From: Planifilum fimeticola
GTDB taxonomy: Bacteria; Bacillota; Bacilli; Thermoactinomycetales; DSM-44946
NCBI RefSeq assembly: GCF_003001905.1
Contig: NZ_PVNE01000005.1
Span: forward strand, 1-64,000
Length of the DNA: 64,000 nt
Direction of reading: 5' to 3'
Every line of letters starts with the position of its first letter. Position 1 is the stretch's first letter. Below the pieces are notes generated by a model that saw only the letters and a program-made list of their open reading frames with translations, made no database searches and was not told the DNA's origin. This document shows positions 1-8,953 of the stretch, in pieces. Both the position numbers and the translations under genes were made by a program.

Positions 1-54
1 AAACATCAAAAAAATGGCCTTGCTCCTCTCGAAGAGAGGAAAAGGCTTTGTGAT
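1..54. repeat. hairpin element, copy 1
   Basis: A stem (CCTCTC 25-30 with GAGAGG 34-39, plus outer GCC/GGC pairing) is flanked by AAACAT on the left and CTTTGTGATC on the right. Read on the minus strand it is followed by a run of seven T (9-15), so it could terminate minus-strand transcription. A second hairpin with nearly the same flanks lies at 102-155. Confidence 0.45.
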
Positions 55-101
55 CCGCCTAATTTACCAAATCTAATTTCCTTTATCTGTTTATTTCCCA
101 T

Positions 102-155
102 AAACATGCAACCCCTGGCGCTTTTCTTGCGAAAAGAGCCAGGGGGTTTGTCATC
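102..155. repeat. hairpin element, copy 2
   Basis: A long stem pairs 112-126 with 131-145 with one mismatch around a TTGC loop. It starts with AAACAT and ends with GTTTGTCATC, like the element at 1-54, and is almost the same length. The shared flanks with different stems suggest a repeated structured element or paired terminators. Nothing else is visible between the two copies, which is AT-rich. Confidence 0.45.
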
Positions 156-161
156 AATCTC

Positions 162-182
162 AAGCCCCCTATCAGGGGGCTT
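162..182 (-). terminator. hairpin after the ABC permease gene
   Basis: A perfect 9-bp stem (AAGCCCCCT with AGGGGGCTT) around a 3-base loop lies 27 bases past the permease stop codon. The T-tract is weak, so efficiency is uncertain. Confidence 0.5.
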
Positions 183-208
183 TCTCCCATCTCAACAGTC
201 TGCCCATC

Positions 209-3001
209 TCACCCCACATACCGCGTCGCCTCGGCGGGGGACAGGCGAACCGCCTTCCGAGCCGGAATCATCGCGAACAACAGGGTGATCAAAAGGGCGC
301 CGCCGAAATAAACGGCGAGCTTCAGCCAAGGGAAGAGGATGGCCACACTTCCCTCGGGGGAAAGTGCCCGGATCATCAAGTATCCGCTGTAACAGCCGAT
401 TCCCATGCCTGCCGCAATCCCCGTCCAGGCGATAAAGGCCCCCTCCATCAGCAGGATACGGAAAATCGACGGTGCCGAAAGCCCGATGGCGCGGAGCATG
501 CCGATCTGCTGGCGACGCTCCTGCACCGTGCGGAACATCACCACCATCAGCCCGGCAATGCCGATGAACGTGGCCAAGGCACTGAATCCCTCAAAAAGCG
601 AGAACAGGGTGCGGAAGCTGAGATTGGAGAGTAAAAATTCCTCCCGCGGATTTTTCAGGCCGAAAATATTGTTCAGGTTGAAGGTTTTTTCAAGATTCCT
701 GCTCAGCTGCGAAAGCGAATCCGCCGATCGGGCCCGGATCAACAGGGCGGTTTGAATGTTTTTCCTGCTTCCGGCCAGCTTGCGAATTTCACCGGCTTTG
801 ACCCATACCCCGCCGGATGCGGGATACCCGTAACTTTCCTTTTCGCTTTGGGCGATGCCGATGATTTTCTTGCGGGCGACCACCCGACCGTCTGCGACGA
901 TGGGATAATCATCCCCCACCGTGAGCGGCTTGCTGCGGGAAACCATGCCTTTGTGCTCTTCGTCCCAGGACCATTTCAACAATTTCTCCTCCACCACGGC
1001 CACATCGGGATTGCGCGCCACCTCTGCCCACACGGCGCGATCGCTCGAATAGCGCTCGTCCCGTTTCACCAGGCGAATGCCGTTGGTCTCCGCATACCGT
1101 ATATCGACCCCGTTGACCGATTCGACGGACTGAACATAGGGGACCGCCACCGCCGCATCGATGTCCGCGGGATCCACATATTCCGAGGACCGGAACAGGT
1201 TTTCCAGATCCTGCGTGGAAAATTCCCCGCCGGCGGTAGCCGTGAAATCGTATCCCCCCGTCGCCCTGCGGGCGTCGAAATCGCCGAAAAAGGCGGCAAA
1301 GGAGGAGACAAACACGCTGGAAAAACTGGTGAGATACAACACCAGCGTAAACATCAAAAAGAGCAGGCCCGTGCGAAGACGATTCACTTCCGGATAGCGG
1401 AAGGCCAGTATGAGCTCCCCGAACCGGCGGGGAAAAGGACGAAACAGGCGGGCGATTCCCGCAAAGAGCCGGGGCATAATGGCGATGACAGAGATCATCA
1501 ACAGCACGACCAACAAGAATCCGACGGCAAAAACGATGAGCGGTTGGCCCGTTTCGCCGACCCATTCGCGAAATCCCCGTGTCATGGTGACGGTGAACAG
1601 GGAAAAGGTCAGGGCGAAAACCATGAGCGCCCCCGCCCCCCGGAGAACCGAACGTTCCCGGGTCAATCCTCTTCGTTCCTGACTCCCGCTCCGCTGCAGG
1701 GCTTCGACGATGGAAACCCTCCCTGCCCTGCGGGCCGCCAGTGCGGCACACAGGAGAACGGTGAGAAGGCCGATCGTAAAGCCGGCCAGGAGGAATGCGG
1801 GATCCACATGAAACAGGAAGCGAACCGTCAGCTGATTCCCGTATTCCGCCATGCGGCGGAATGTGTCCTTCAACAGCATGAGAAGCAAATAAGACAGACC
1901 GATGCCCGCGATCACTCCGAGCAAGGCGGACAACCCCGCGTACAAAAGCCCCTCCGTCCTCAGAAGGCGGGATAGATCGCGCCGGTTCATTCCGATCGCC
2001 CGGAGGATTCCCCATTCCCGGCGGCGTTCCTCGGCGATCATCCGAAAGATATTGACAATCAGGGCCAAACCGATCAGAACCGCGTTCAGACCGGCAATAA
2101 AAAAGACCGGGATGAATTTGAACAATTGGTCCAGGTCGTGAACCGCCACCTCGCGGACATGGGAAACGACCCATCCCTCCTTCTCAGACTTGAACACCCC
2201 GGCACTCCGAAACAACAGGCCGGAAGATGCGTCCAGCCGATTCGGGGAACGGCCGAGAAGGACATGGTTATAACCGTCCCCGATGTCTGAGAGGGTCCGC
2301 GCCGCATCGAGGGAGACCAGAGCCGTCGCCTGCGCTTTTTCCAGCCCGCGGTATCCGGTCAATCCCCGTTCGGTCACCACCTTTTTCACCGTAAAGGGTT
2401 GCATCCGGCCGCCGGCATCCAGGACGAAAAGGCGGTCTCCCTCCTGTGCCTCCAGCCGGTTCGCCGCCCGGTCGGACAACACGATTTCCCCCTCCCCGAG
2501 GTCGGAGGGGATCTCCTTCACCGCTTCGGGATCAAACTTCCCGGCCGCCGCCGGGTCCCAGCCGTGCACGTAGGTTCTCGGACTGAGGAGAAGGGGTCTG
2601 CCCTTCTCATCCGACTTGACAAGGGTCACCGTCAAACCGACCGTGGGCAATACGCAATCGTAACCCTCCTTCTCCGCCAGGCGCTCGATGTCCCGCACAT
2701 CCTCCGCCGTCATGTAGGGACGTTTCAATCCCTTTTGCTCGCCGGCCGAAATGTCGCCGACGATTCGGCCGAACTGCTCCTCAAAAAACCGGTCAACGCT
2801 GGCCTGAATCGAACCGGTGATGAGCAGCGATGCCGTGATCAACGCCGTTCCGGTCATCGCCCCGACCACGGTGAAGACCGTCGTGCTTTTGCGCACCGCC
2901 AGGTTCCGGACCGCCATGCGCCGCAGATGGGGATCGCGCCCCGGGAAAAAGGCCGTCGCCAGGATGGCCGCCGCAAGCAGACCTGCGAAGATTACCGCCA
3001 T
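209..3001 (-). CDS. ABC transporter permease, double FtsX-like domain
   Basis: This 930-residue membrane protein is the channel half of an exporter that pairs with the ATPase at 3001-3729. It shows an N-terminal pair of hydrophobic helices (about residues 2-22 and 40-65), a large extracytoplasmic region, a first FtsX-like domain near residues 295-430 with the EERRREWGILRAIGMN signature, more helices, a second exposed region and a last FtsX domain near 805-930 with RRQQIGMLRAIG. Such long permeases are usual for lipoprotein, lipid or antimicrobial-peptide exporters in Gram-positives. Its start overlaps the ATPase stop (TGATG), so translation is coupled. With the two-component genes upstream it looks like a stress-induced envelope exporter. 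The substrate cannot be read from sequence. Confidence 0.88.
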   Translation of the reverse strand: MAVIFAGLLAAAILATAFFPGRDPHLRRMAVRNLAVRKSTTVFTVVGAMTGTALITASLLITGSIQASVDRFFEEQFGRIVGDISAGEQKGLKRPYMTAEDVRDIERLAEKEGYDCVLPTVGLTVTLVKSDEKGRPLLLSPRTYVHGWDPAAAGKFDPEAVKEIPSDLGEGEIVLSDRAANRLEAQEGDRLFVLDAGGRMQPFTVKKVVTERGLTGYRGLEKAQATALVSLDAARTLSDIGDGYNHVLLGRSPNRLDASSGLLFRSAGVFKSEKEGWVVSHVREVAVHDLDQLFKFIPVFFIAGLNAVLIGLALIVNIFRMIAEERRREWGILRAIGMNRRDLSRLLRTEGLLYAGLSALLGVIAGIGLSYLLLMLLKDTFRRMAEYGNQLTVRFLFHVDPAFLLAGFTIGLLTVLLCAALAARRAGRVSIVEALQRSGSQERRGLTRERSVLRGAGALMVFALTFSLFTVTMTRGFREWVGETGQPLIVFAVGFLLVVLLMISVIAIMPRLFAGIARLFRPFPRRFGELILAFRYPEVNRLRTGLLFLMFTLVLYLTSFSSVFVSSFAAFFGDFDARRATGGYDFTATAGGEFSTQDLENLFRSSEYVDPADIDAAVAVPYVQSVESVNGVDIRYAETNGIRLVKRDERYSSDRAVWAEVARNPDVAVVEEKLLKWSWDEEHKGMVSRSKPLTVGDDYPIVADGRVVARKKIIGIAQSEKESYGYPASGGVWVKAGEIRKLAGSRKNIQTALLIRARSADSLSQLSRNLEKTFNLNNIFGLKNPREEFLLSNLSFRTLFSLFEGFSALATFIGIAGLMVVMFRTVQERRQQIGMLRAIGLSAPSIFRILLMEGAFIAWTGIAAGMGIGCYSGYLMIRALSPEGSVAILFPWLKLAVYFGGALLITLLFAMIPARKAVRLSPAEATRYVG

Positions 3002-3729
3002 CAGCCTTCCCTCCCCGCAGATCGGAGCGTAGGGGGCTGCCGCTTTGTCGAACGTTCCCGGAGGATTTGACCGCTGTCCATGTACAGGATGCGGTGGGCC
3101 CGTTCCGCCACCTCCGGATCGTGCGTCACCAGGACCATGGTGAGACCGTCCACCCGGTTGAGATGATCCAGCAAATCGATCACCAGTTCGGTGGTCTTCC
3201 GGTCGAGGGCTCCCGTCGGCTCATCGGCAAAAACGACGGCGGGACGGTTGACGATCGCCCTCGCCAGGGCGACCCGCTGCGCCTGTCCCCCCGACAGCTC
3301 CGCCGGCCGGTGGTGGCGCCGCTCCTTCAAGCCGACGCGGGCGAGGGCCTCCTCCGCCCTCCGTCGAGCCTCCCGGGCGGGAACCCCCGTCGCCAACAGG
3401 GGCAGCTCCACGTTCTCCACCGCCGACAGGACGGGGATCAGGTTGTAGGATTGAAAGACGAATCCCATCTGTTCTGCACGGCAGCGGTCCCGCTCCCGCT
3501 CCTTCATCCCGTGCAGATCCCTCCCCCGGATCCGCACCCGGCCGCGGGTGACGGTATCGATGCCGGACAGCACGTTCAAGAGGGTGGTCTTCCCGCATCC
3601 CGACGGGCCCATGACCGCCACCATCTCCCCGGGGAAAACGGAAAGGGAAACCCCCCGCAGCGCCTCCACGCGACTTTCCCCGTCTCCGAAGATTTTCCAC
3701 AGCTCGTCCGCTTCCACGATCGGTTCCAT
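3001..3729 (-). CDS. ABC transporter ATP-binding protein (MacB/LolD type)
   Basis: This 242-residue cytoplasmic ATPase powers the adjacent FtsX-type permease. Walker A (GPSGCGKTT) lies near residue 42, the signature LSGGQAQRVALARA near 144, and Walker B with VVFADEPTGALD near 164. The subfamily matches MacB/LolD ATPases that drive mechanotransmission rather than simple import. The ATG is preceded by GGGAGGAAT. It sits 73 bases after the histidine kinase gene, which suggests one operon of regulator, kinase, ATPase and permease. Confidence 0.93.
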   Translation of the reverse strand: MEPIVEADELWKIFGDGESRVEALRGVSLSVFPGEMVAVMGPSGCGKTTLLNVLSGIDTVTRGRVRIRGRDLHGMKERERDRCRAEQMGFVFQSYNLIPVLSAVENVELPLLATGVPAREARRRAEEALARVGLKERRHHRPAELSGGQAQRVALARAIVNRPAVVFADEPTGALDRKTTELVIDLLDHLNRVDGLTMVLVTHDPEVAERAHRILYMDSGQILRERSTKRQPPTLRSAGREG

Positions 3730-3802
3730 CTGTGATTCCTCCCTTCGCCCCCATCATAAAGGGGAGGTTTCGGGATCTTTTCGGGAAGTTCTTAAGAAGT
3801 TG

Positions 3803-4819
3803 TCAAGAAACGGGGAATCTCGGCAGAGTGACCGTAAAGGTGCTTCCCTCCCCCGGCACGCTGTCGACGGCGATCGTACCCCCGTGCGCCTCCACGAATC
3901 CCTTGGCGATGGCCAGGCCCAGTCCCGTCCCTCCCGAACGGCGGTTTCGGGAGTCGTCCACCCGGAAAAAACGCTGAAACAGGTAGGGAAGCTTCTCCGG
4001 AGGAATCCCCGGCCCCCGATCCACAATGTCCACCCGCACTTCCCCTTCAAATGCCATCAGGCGCACCTTCACCCAATTTCCGGCTTCCGTGTGGCGAATC
4101 GCGTTGCCGATCAAATTGATGAGCGCCTGACGAATCCGCCCGGGATCGCAATAGATTTCACAACACGCCGATCCCTCCACCTCGAGCGCCATCCCCTTTG
4201 CCTCCGCTTCCACCCGCAGCACATCGACCACTTCATCGATCAAAGCGCCGAAGGGGACCCAGCTGCGTTCGAGGCGCAGCCGTCCGTCCTCCGCCAAACC
4301 GATCTGTTGCAGATCCTGCACGAGGCGGGACAACCGGATCGTCTCATCGATAAGGGGCAGCAAGCGGTCGGGGGCCAGTTGCTCCTTCCCTTCCAGGAGC
4401 GACTCCAGCTGCCCCCGCAAAATCGCCAGCGGCATCCGCAGTTCGTGGGCCACATCGGCGACCAGCCGGTTGCGGGCCTCCTCCCCCCGGATCCATTCCC
4501 GGCGCATTTTTTCCATCGAACGGGCCACCGCGGCCAACTCATCGGTGCCGGGGACTTTCACTTCCGTCAGATCCGGGGCAAAGGCCGCTTCCTCCGCCGA
4601 CACGCTCAATTGCTCCAGCCGCCGGGTCATCCCCAACGCCGCCGCGTACACCGCCGACAGGCCGATCAGGACGATCGCCAGCAGAATCGTCAACGGCAGG
4701 TCGGTCGGTTCCCCTCCCAACCTCGCTTCCTCCCAATGGGCGCCCGCCCAAAATGCCGCCGACACCCCCGCCACCAACAATCCTCCGAAGAGGGTGAACA
4801 GCTTGGTGCGCATTCTCAC
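3803..4819 (-). CDS. sensor histidine kinase
   Basis: This 338-residue membrane kinase has two transmembrane helices (about residues 5-27 and 42-64) with a very short loop between them. A HAMP-like linker and a HisKA domain follow, with the phospho-acceptor in ADVAHELRMP (His about 125). The C-terminal ATPase domain shows the N box near 225, DRGPGIP near 262 and GTGLGLAIAK near 290. The short external loop resembles intramembrane-sensing kinases that watch their partner transporter, which fits the ABC genes just downstream. Its ATG overlaps the response regulator stop (ATGA). Confidence 0.92.
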   Translation of the reverse strand: MRMRTKLFTLFGGLLVAGVSAAFWAGAHWEEARLGGEPTDLPLTILLAIVLIGLSAVYAAALGMTRRLEQLSVSAEEAAFAPDLTEVKVPGTDELAAVARSMEKMRREWIRGEEARNRLVADVAHELRMPLAILRGQLESLLEGKEQLAPDRLLPLIDETIRLSRLVQDLQQIGLAEDGRLRLERSWVPFGALIDEVVDVLRVEAEAKGMALEVEGSACCEIYCDPGRIRQALINLIGNAIRHTEAGNWVKVRLMAFEGEVRVDIVDRGPGIPPEKLPYLFQRFFRVDDSRNRRSGGTGLGLAIAKGFVEAHGGTIAVDSVPGEGSTFTVTLPRFPVS

Positions 4820-5532
4820 CGGACATCACCAAACCGGTAACCCACTCCGAACACCGTCTGAATGAAGCGGGGATCCGCCGGATTCTCCTCGATCTTTTTG
4901 CGCAGGTTGTGAATGTGGGTGTCGATGGACCTCTCGTAACCGGCATATTCCTCGCCGAGGGCGGATTCCAGCAATTGCAGGCGGCTGTATGTTCTCCCCG
5001 GCTTGGACGCCAAGGTGGTGAGCAGCTTGAACTCCGTCGGCGTCAGGGAAATCTCCCGTCCGTTCAGCCACACCTGGTGACCCGGCACGTCGATCTCCAG
5101 CGGCCCGCGCAGGAGGCGCTCATCCTCCGAATTTCCCGTCCCGCGACCCTTTCCGGCCCGGGTCCGCCGGAGCACCGCCCGGATCCGGGCCACCATCTCC
5201 CGCAGGGAAAAGGGTTTCGTCAGGTAATCGTCCCCTCCCAGCTCCAATCCCAGCAGCTTGTCCACTTCCTCCGACTTGGCCGTCAAAAAGAGGATCGGAA
5301 CATCGGAGAAACTGCGGATCCGCCGGCACACATCGAGGCCGCTCATCCCCGGCATCATCCAGTCGAGGAGCACCGCATCGATCTCCGGATGCTGTTCAAT
5401 TTGGGAAAGGGCTTCATGCCCGTCCAGGGCGCGTATCACGCGATACCCTTCCCCTTCCAGGTAGTTTGCCACCACCTCCAGCCACTTTTCTTCATCATCG
5501 ACCACGAGAAGAGTTAATGGTTCTCTGTCCAT
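4816..5532 (-). CDS. OmpR-family response regulator
   Basis: A 238-residue DNA-binding regulator paired with the kinase at 3803-4819. The receiver domain carries the acidic pair VVDDEE, the phospho-acceptor in LLDWMMPG (Asp about 57) and the FLTAK lysine. A winged-helix OmpR/PhoB domain follows, with GREISLTPTEFKLL and the RSIDTHIHNLRKKI recognition helix. I place the start at the second of two nearby ATGs because GGAGAGG lies 8 bases before it. The first ATG at 5538 has the motif almost abutting. It probably controls its own operon and the ABC exporter. Confidence 0.92.
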   Translation of the reverse strand: MDREPLTLLVVDDEEKWLEVVANYLEGEGYRVIRALDGHEALSQIEQHPEIDAVLLDWMMPGMSGLDVCRRIRSFSDVPILFLTAKSEEVDKLLGLELGGDDYLTKPFSLREMVARIRAVLRRTRAGKGRGTGNSEDERLLRGPLEIDVPGHQVWLNGREISLTPTEFKLLTTLASKPGRTYSRLQLLESALGEEYAGYERSIDTHIHNLRKKIEENPADPRFIQTVFGVGYRFGDVR

Positions 5533-5785
5533 CTCCATCCCCTCTCCACGGTGGGCTCTCCATCAAGAATATCACGAAAAGGGCGGGGGTCCAGCCGTTT
5601 CTTTGGAGGGGCAGGAGAATGGAGGGCAAACCAAGAATCTTTTTCCAAGCGCGAAATTCCGCATCCACTTCCTTCGGAGGACCGATGTTCGCGGAAAAAA
5701 CCGCGGAATGCCTTTGCCTGCCATCCGGGCAACTGAAGCGGCACATCCTTTCGGATTCACGACTCATCCGGGAAGGTGATCCCTG

Positions 5786-6598
5786 TTGTACGCCTTTGAT
5801 CATCTCGTCCATCTCGTGCGCGACCCGAAAAAAGCGATGCGGACCGCCCGGGAATGCGGGCTCCGCGCGGTGGAAGGCGGCAGCCACCCCGATTGGGGTA
5901 CCGCCAACACCCTCTGCTATTTCGACCTGAGCTACATCGAATATCTGGGCGTGGAAAATCCCGCGGTTGCCGAGAAAGCGAAGGGCAATCCCCTGGTGAG
6001 TCAAGCCCTGGAAGACCTGGCCAAAGGGAATGAAGGGCCGGCGCGGATCGCCCTGCGGACGGACAACCTGGACAGGGCAGCCCGCCTGCTTGAAGAACAG
6101 GGCTGGAAGGCTTCCGGTCCCTTCCCCGGCAGCCGCACCCGACCCGACGGCACTCTTCTCCGTTGGTCCCTGCTGTTTCCCGAGGGTCCGGCCGATGAGC
6201 TGCCTCCCCCCTTCCTGATCCAGTGGGAGCGATCTGACGAAGAACGGAAAATGGATCTGGAACGGCGCGGAGCCATCGCGCACCACCCGAGGGGGAACCT
6301 GCGGCTGAATCACGTCGCCATCGCCGTCCGGGACCTCGGCCGTGCGGCAAAATGGGAAAAGGGGTTCGGCTTGAAACCCGAAAGGGAATACGTGGACAAG
6401 ATCTTGAATGCGGTATGTCGGGAACTGCAGCTGTCGGGCGGCAATTTGCTTTTCTGCGCCCCGATCGGGGAGGGTCCCGTGGCAAGGGTTCTGCAAACCC
6501 GCGGAGAAAGGCCCTTTCTCGTCGTCTTCTCCGGAGCGGAACAGGATGAGGATTGGAGAATGTTCGGAGGAATCTACCGGTTTTCAAGGGAGCGTTGA
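5786..6598 (+). CDS. VOC-family (glyoxalase-like) protein
   Basis: A 270-residue protein opening FDHLVHLVRDP, typical of the vicinal-oxygen-chelate fold, with a second VOC-like module from about residue 175 (RLNHVAIAVRDL). Two modules in one chain match the Glyoxalase_3-like family, whose substrates are mostly unknown. The likely start is TTG, five bases after GGAAGGTGAT, as no ATG fits the N-terminus. It runs divergently from the two-component operon and lies 124 bases before the sarcosine oxidase gene. A role in the same pathway is only positional inference. Confidence 0.75.
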   Translation: MYAFDHLVHLVRDPKKAMRTARECGLRAVEGGSHPDWGTANTLCYFDLSYIEYLGVENPAVAEKAKGNPLVSQALEDLAKGNEGPARIALRTDNLDRAARLLEEQGWKASGPFPGSRTRPDGTLLRWSLLFPEGPADELPPPFLIQWERSDEERKMDLERRGAIAHHPRGNLRLNHVAIAVRDLGRAAKWEKGFGLKPEREYVDKILNAVCRELQLSGGNLLFCAPIGEGPVARVLQTRGERPFLVVFSGAEQDEDWRMFGGIYRFSRER

Positions 6599-6722
6599 AC
6601 CCGGCGCCGCGGAGGCATTGCCTCCCTCCGCCCGCCCGCGGCGTGCCCAACCGATGTTTCGGCTCGCGGGCGCCCTCCGCCGCGTTCCGCCATTTCCAAT
6701 CTGCAGGAAAGGACGATCCAGC

Positions 6723-7880
6723 ATGGGGAATCGCTTTGACGTTGTCGTCATCGGTGCCGGATCCGTCGGGATGGCGGCAGGTTATTTCCTGGCCAAAAAA
6801 GGGGTTCGGGTCCTGATGATCGATGCCCATGACCCGCCCCACACCGACGGCAGCCACCACGGGGACACGAGAATCATCCGCCACGCTTACGGAGAGGGCC
6901 GGGAGTACATCCCGCTGGCCCTGCGGGCGCAACAGCTGTGGTATGAACTGGAGGAGGAAGCGGGAGAGAAACTGTTTGCGAAAACGGGCGTCTTGGGGGT
7001 CGGCTTCCCGGATTCCCCCTTCATCCAGGAGGTGATCGCCGGTGCGGAGGCCCATTCCCTCCCCCTCGAACGGCTGTCTTCGGCAGAGATCATGCGGCGC
7101 TGGCCGGGGATCTCGATACCGGAAAGCTTTATCGGATGCCTGGAACCCGATGCGGGAGTGCTGTTCAGCGAAACCTGCCTCCGCGCCTTCCGGAGGCGCG
7201 CCCTTGACCTGGGCGCCGTCCTCGTCACGAACACCCCCGTCCTGACCATCGAAGGGGACGCGGGCGGCATAACGGTGCGGACCCCGGAAGGCGCCTTCCA
7301 CGGGGAGCAGGTGATCGTCTCCGCCGGGGCGTGGGCGGGCAAACTGCTGTCCGATCTCTCCCTGCCCCTCACGCCCGTGCGGAAAACGGTCGGCTGGTTC
7401 CGGTGCGACGAAGGGCTGTACGATGCCCGCCGCTTTCCCGCCTTCTTCTTCGATTTCCCGGACGAACAGTACTACGGTTTTCCCAGCATTGCCGGAAGCG
7501 GGGTCAAGGTGGGGCGTCACGACGGCGGCCCCCCGATCGATCCCGACCGGTTCGACCGCACCTTCGGCGGCGCACCGGAAGACGAGGGGGATTTGCGCCG
7601 GTTCCTGGAGCGGACGATGCCGCAGGCGGCCGGCGAACGGTTGCGCGGCTCGGTTTGCATCTACACGCGGACGCCGGATGAACACTTCATCATCGATCGC
7701 CATCCGGAAGACGAACGGATTCTCATCGCCGCCGGTTTAACGGGACACGGCTTCAAATTTTCCAGTTCCCTCGGGGAGGCGCTGTGTCAATGGGTCGCCG
7801 CCGGAAAGCCCGGTCTGGACCTGTCCCTCTTCTCCCTGGACCGCCCTGCACTTCGCACCGAAGGCGAAACGAACACTTGA
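6723..7880 (+). CDS. monomeric sarcosine oxidase / N-methyl amino acid oxidase
   Basis: A 385-residue flavoprotein, the usual size for the MSOX/MTOX family, which oxidises N-methyl groups with O2 to give formaldehyde, H2O2 and the demethylated amine. The dinucleotide motif VVVIGAGSVG is at residues 7-16. GSHHGDTRIIRHAYGEG matches the family's flavin-contact region. The covalent-FAD cysteine is present in SVCIYTRTPDEHF (Cys about 312). I start at the ATG with AAAGGA upstream; the longer reading frame has no matching start. It lies just ahead of the heme-dependent N-demethylase genes. Exact substrate (sarcosine, N-methyltryptophan or another) is open. Confidence 0.88.
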   Translation: MGNRFDVVVIGAGSVGMAAGYFLAKKGVRVLMIDAHDPPHTDGSHHGDTRIIRHAYGEGREYIPLALRAQQLWYELEEEAGEKLFAKTGVLGVGFPDSPFIQEVIAGAEAHSLPLERLSSAEIMRRWPGISIPESFIGCLEPDAGVLFSETCLRAFRRRALDLGAVLVTNTPVLTIEGDAGGITVRTPEGAFHGEQVIVSAGAWAGKLLSDLSLPLTPVRKTVGWFRCDEGLYDARRFPAFFFDFPDEQYYGFPSIAGSGVKVGRHDGGPPIDPDRFDRTFGGAPEDEGDLRRFLERTMPQAAGERLRGSVCIYTRTPDEHFIIDRHPEDERILIAAGLTGHGFKFSSSLGEALCQWVAAGKPGLDLSLFSLDRPALRTEGETNT

Positions 7881-8026
7881 ATTGCAAGCAACTGTGTGTA
7901 TCCAAAAACCATGCTTACCTACACAGGAACCGGCATCATCGCCACACCGTTTCAAATGCGTGAACTCCCCGGCCAAGGTGGCCGGTGTAACCTGAACATC
8001 TCGCGGTAAGAGGGGAAAATTGCCGC

Positions 8027-8953
8027 ATGGTTTCCCTTAAAAAGCGTTTTCCGTTTCCCTTTGAGGAGGATCGGCATCGCTATTCGAACAATCTGAAACC
8101 GCTCGAACCACCGTGCTGTATTCAGATCACCGCCGAATATTTCGACGAAGTCTCCGAAAAGCGCCGCTTGCTCGAAGCGCATCCGGAACGCTGCTTCCAC
8201 GCGCTTCCGGGAACCCTTGAAGCGCAGTGGGAAGCGGTGGACACGGTTGTACACCAGTTGGTGCAAAACTATCCCGACTGCTTTTGGCTCGACAAGCGGG
8301 AGGACAGATGGACCTTCCAAAACCGGTTGCTGGACGAGACCCACCAATTCACGTTTGGAGACGCAAACACGCTTCCGGTGCAGCCCCTTGACTGGATCGG
8401 CCGGCAAGTGCAGGAAGATTTGTTGATCATGGTCCAACGGGACGACGACATCTTCCTCGAAGCCGGGCAGCTGTGTTTTCCCAGCGTCTGGTCCCTCACC
8501 TTTGATCTCGGAATGTCATTCCAGGAAATCCATCATCCGGTGCCGTGGAGTAACGAGCTGTCCGAAAAAATCCGGCGGTTTCTGCTGCGTGTCGAAGCGG
8601 GTCAGCCCTGGACGCGCCTCAACTGGGCCATGCAGGCGGGCAGACGGCTCCACATTCCGCCGGAAACGTTTGACGAGTGGGGACCGGAGCGATACCGGGT
8701 AACGCAGGAGAACGTGGCCGACACGGTACACTTGCGCGTCGAGGAACAGTGCGTGCTGCGGCTGCCGGGAAGCAATGCCCTGCTGTTCAGCATCCACACC
8801 TATTTGAAATCGGTGGGAGAACTGAGCCAACGCCCGGATTGGGCGCACAAAGTCCATTCGGTGCTCACCACGCTCCCGGAAGCGATCATCGCGTACAAAG
8901 GCCTGTCCGCATACCGGAAGCAGGTCATCGATTACCTGGAGCGATGCCTATGA
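8027..8953 (+). CDS. heme-dependent oxidative N-demethylase, alpha-like subunit (DUF3445)
   Basis: This 308-residue protein matches the DUF3445 family, the PAS-like heme-binding catalytic subunit of oxidative N-demethylases acting on dimethylamine-type substrates. Seen directly: an N-terminal FPFPFEEDRHRYSNNLKP segment, the central DWIGRQVQEDLLIM helix, QLCFPSVWSL and FEIHHPVPW-like region, and a C-terminal RVEEQCVLRLPGSNALLFSI strand pair, all typical of the family. It shares an ATGA overlap with the next gene, and that gene with the reductase. Reducing power would pass from the reductase to the heme. Family assignment is good; substrate is inference. Confidence 0.82.
   Translation: MVSLKKRFPFPFEEDRHRYSNNLKPLEPPCCIQITAEYFDEVSEKRRLLEAHPERCFHALPGTLEAQWEAVDTVVHQLVQNYPDCFWLDKREDRWTFQNRLLDETHQFTFGDANTLPVQPLDWIGRQVQEDLLIMVQRDDDIFLEAGQLCFPSVWSLTFDLGMSFQEIHHPVPWSNELSEKIRRFLLRVEAGQPWTRLNWAMQAGRRLHIPPETFDEWGPERYRVTQENVADTVHLRVEEQCVLRLPGSNALLFSIHTYLKSVGELSQRPDWAHKVHSVLTTLPEAIIAYKGLSAYRKQVIDYLERCL

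Noticed and set aside
5757-7703. 648-codon minus-strand frame over the VOC and sarcosine oxidase genes
   Set aside because: Both plus-strand genes have clear family motifs and ribosome sites; the antisense frame has neither.
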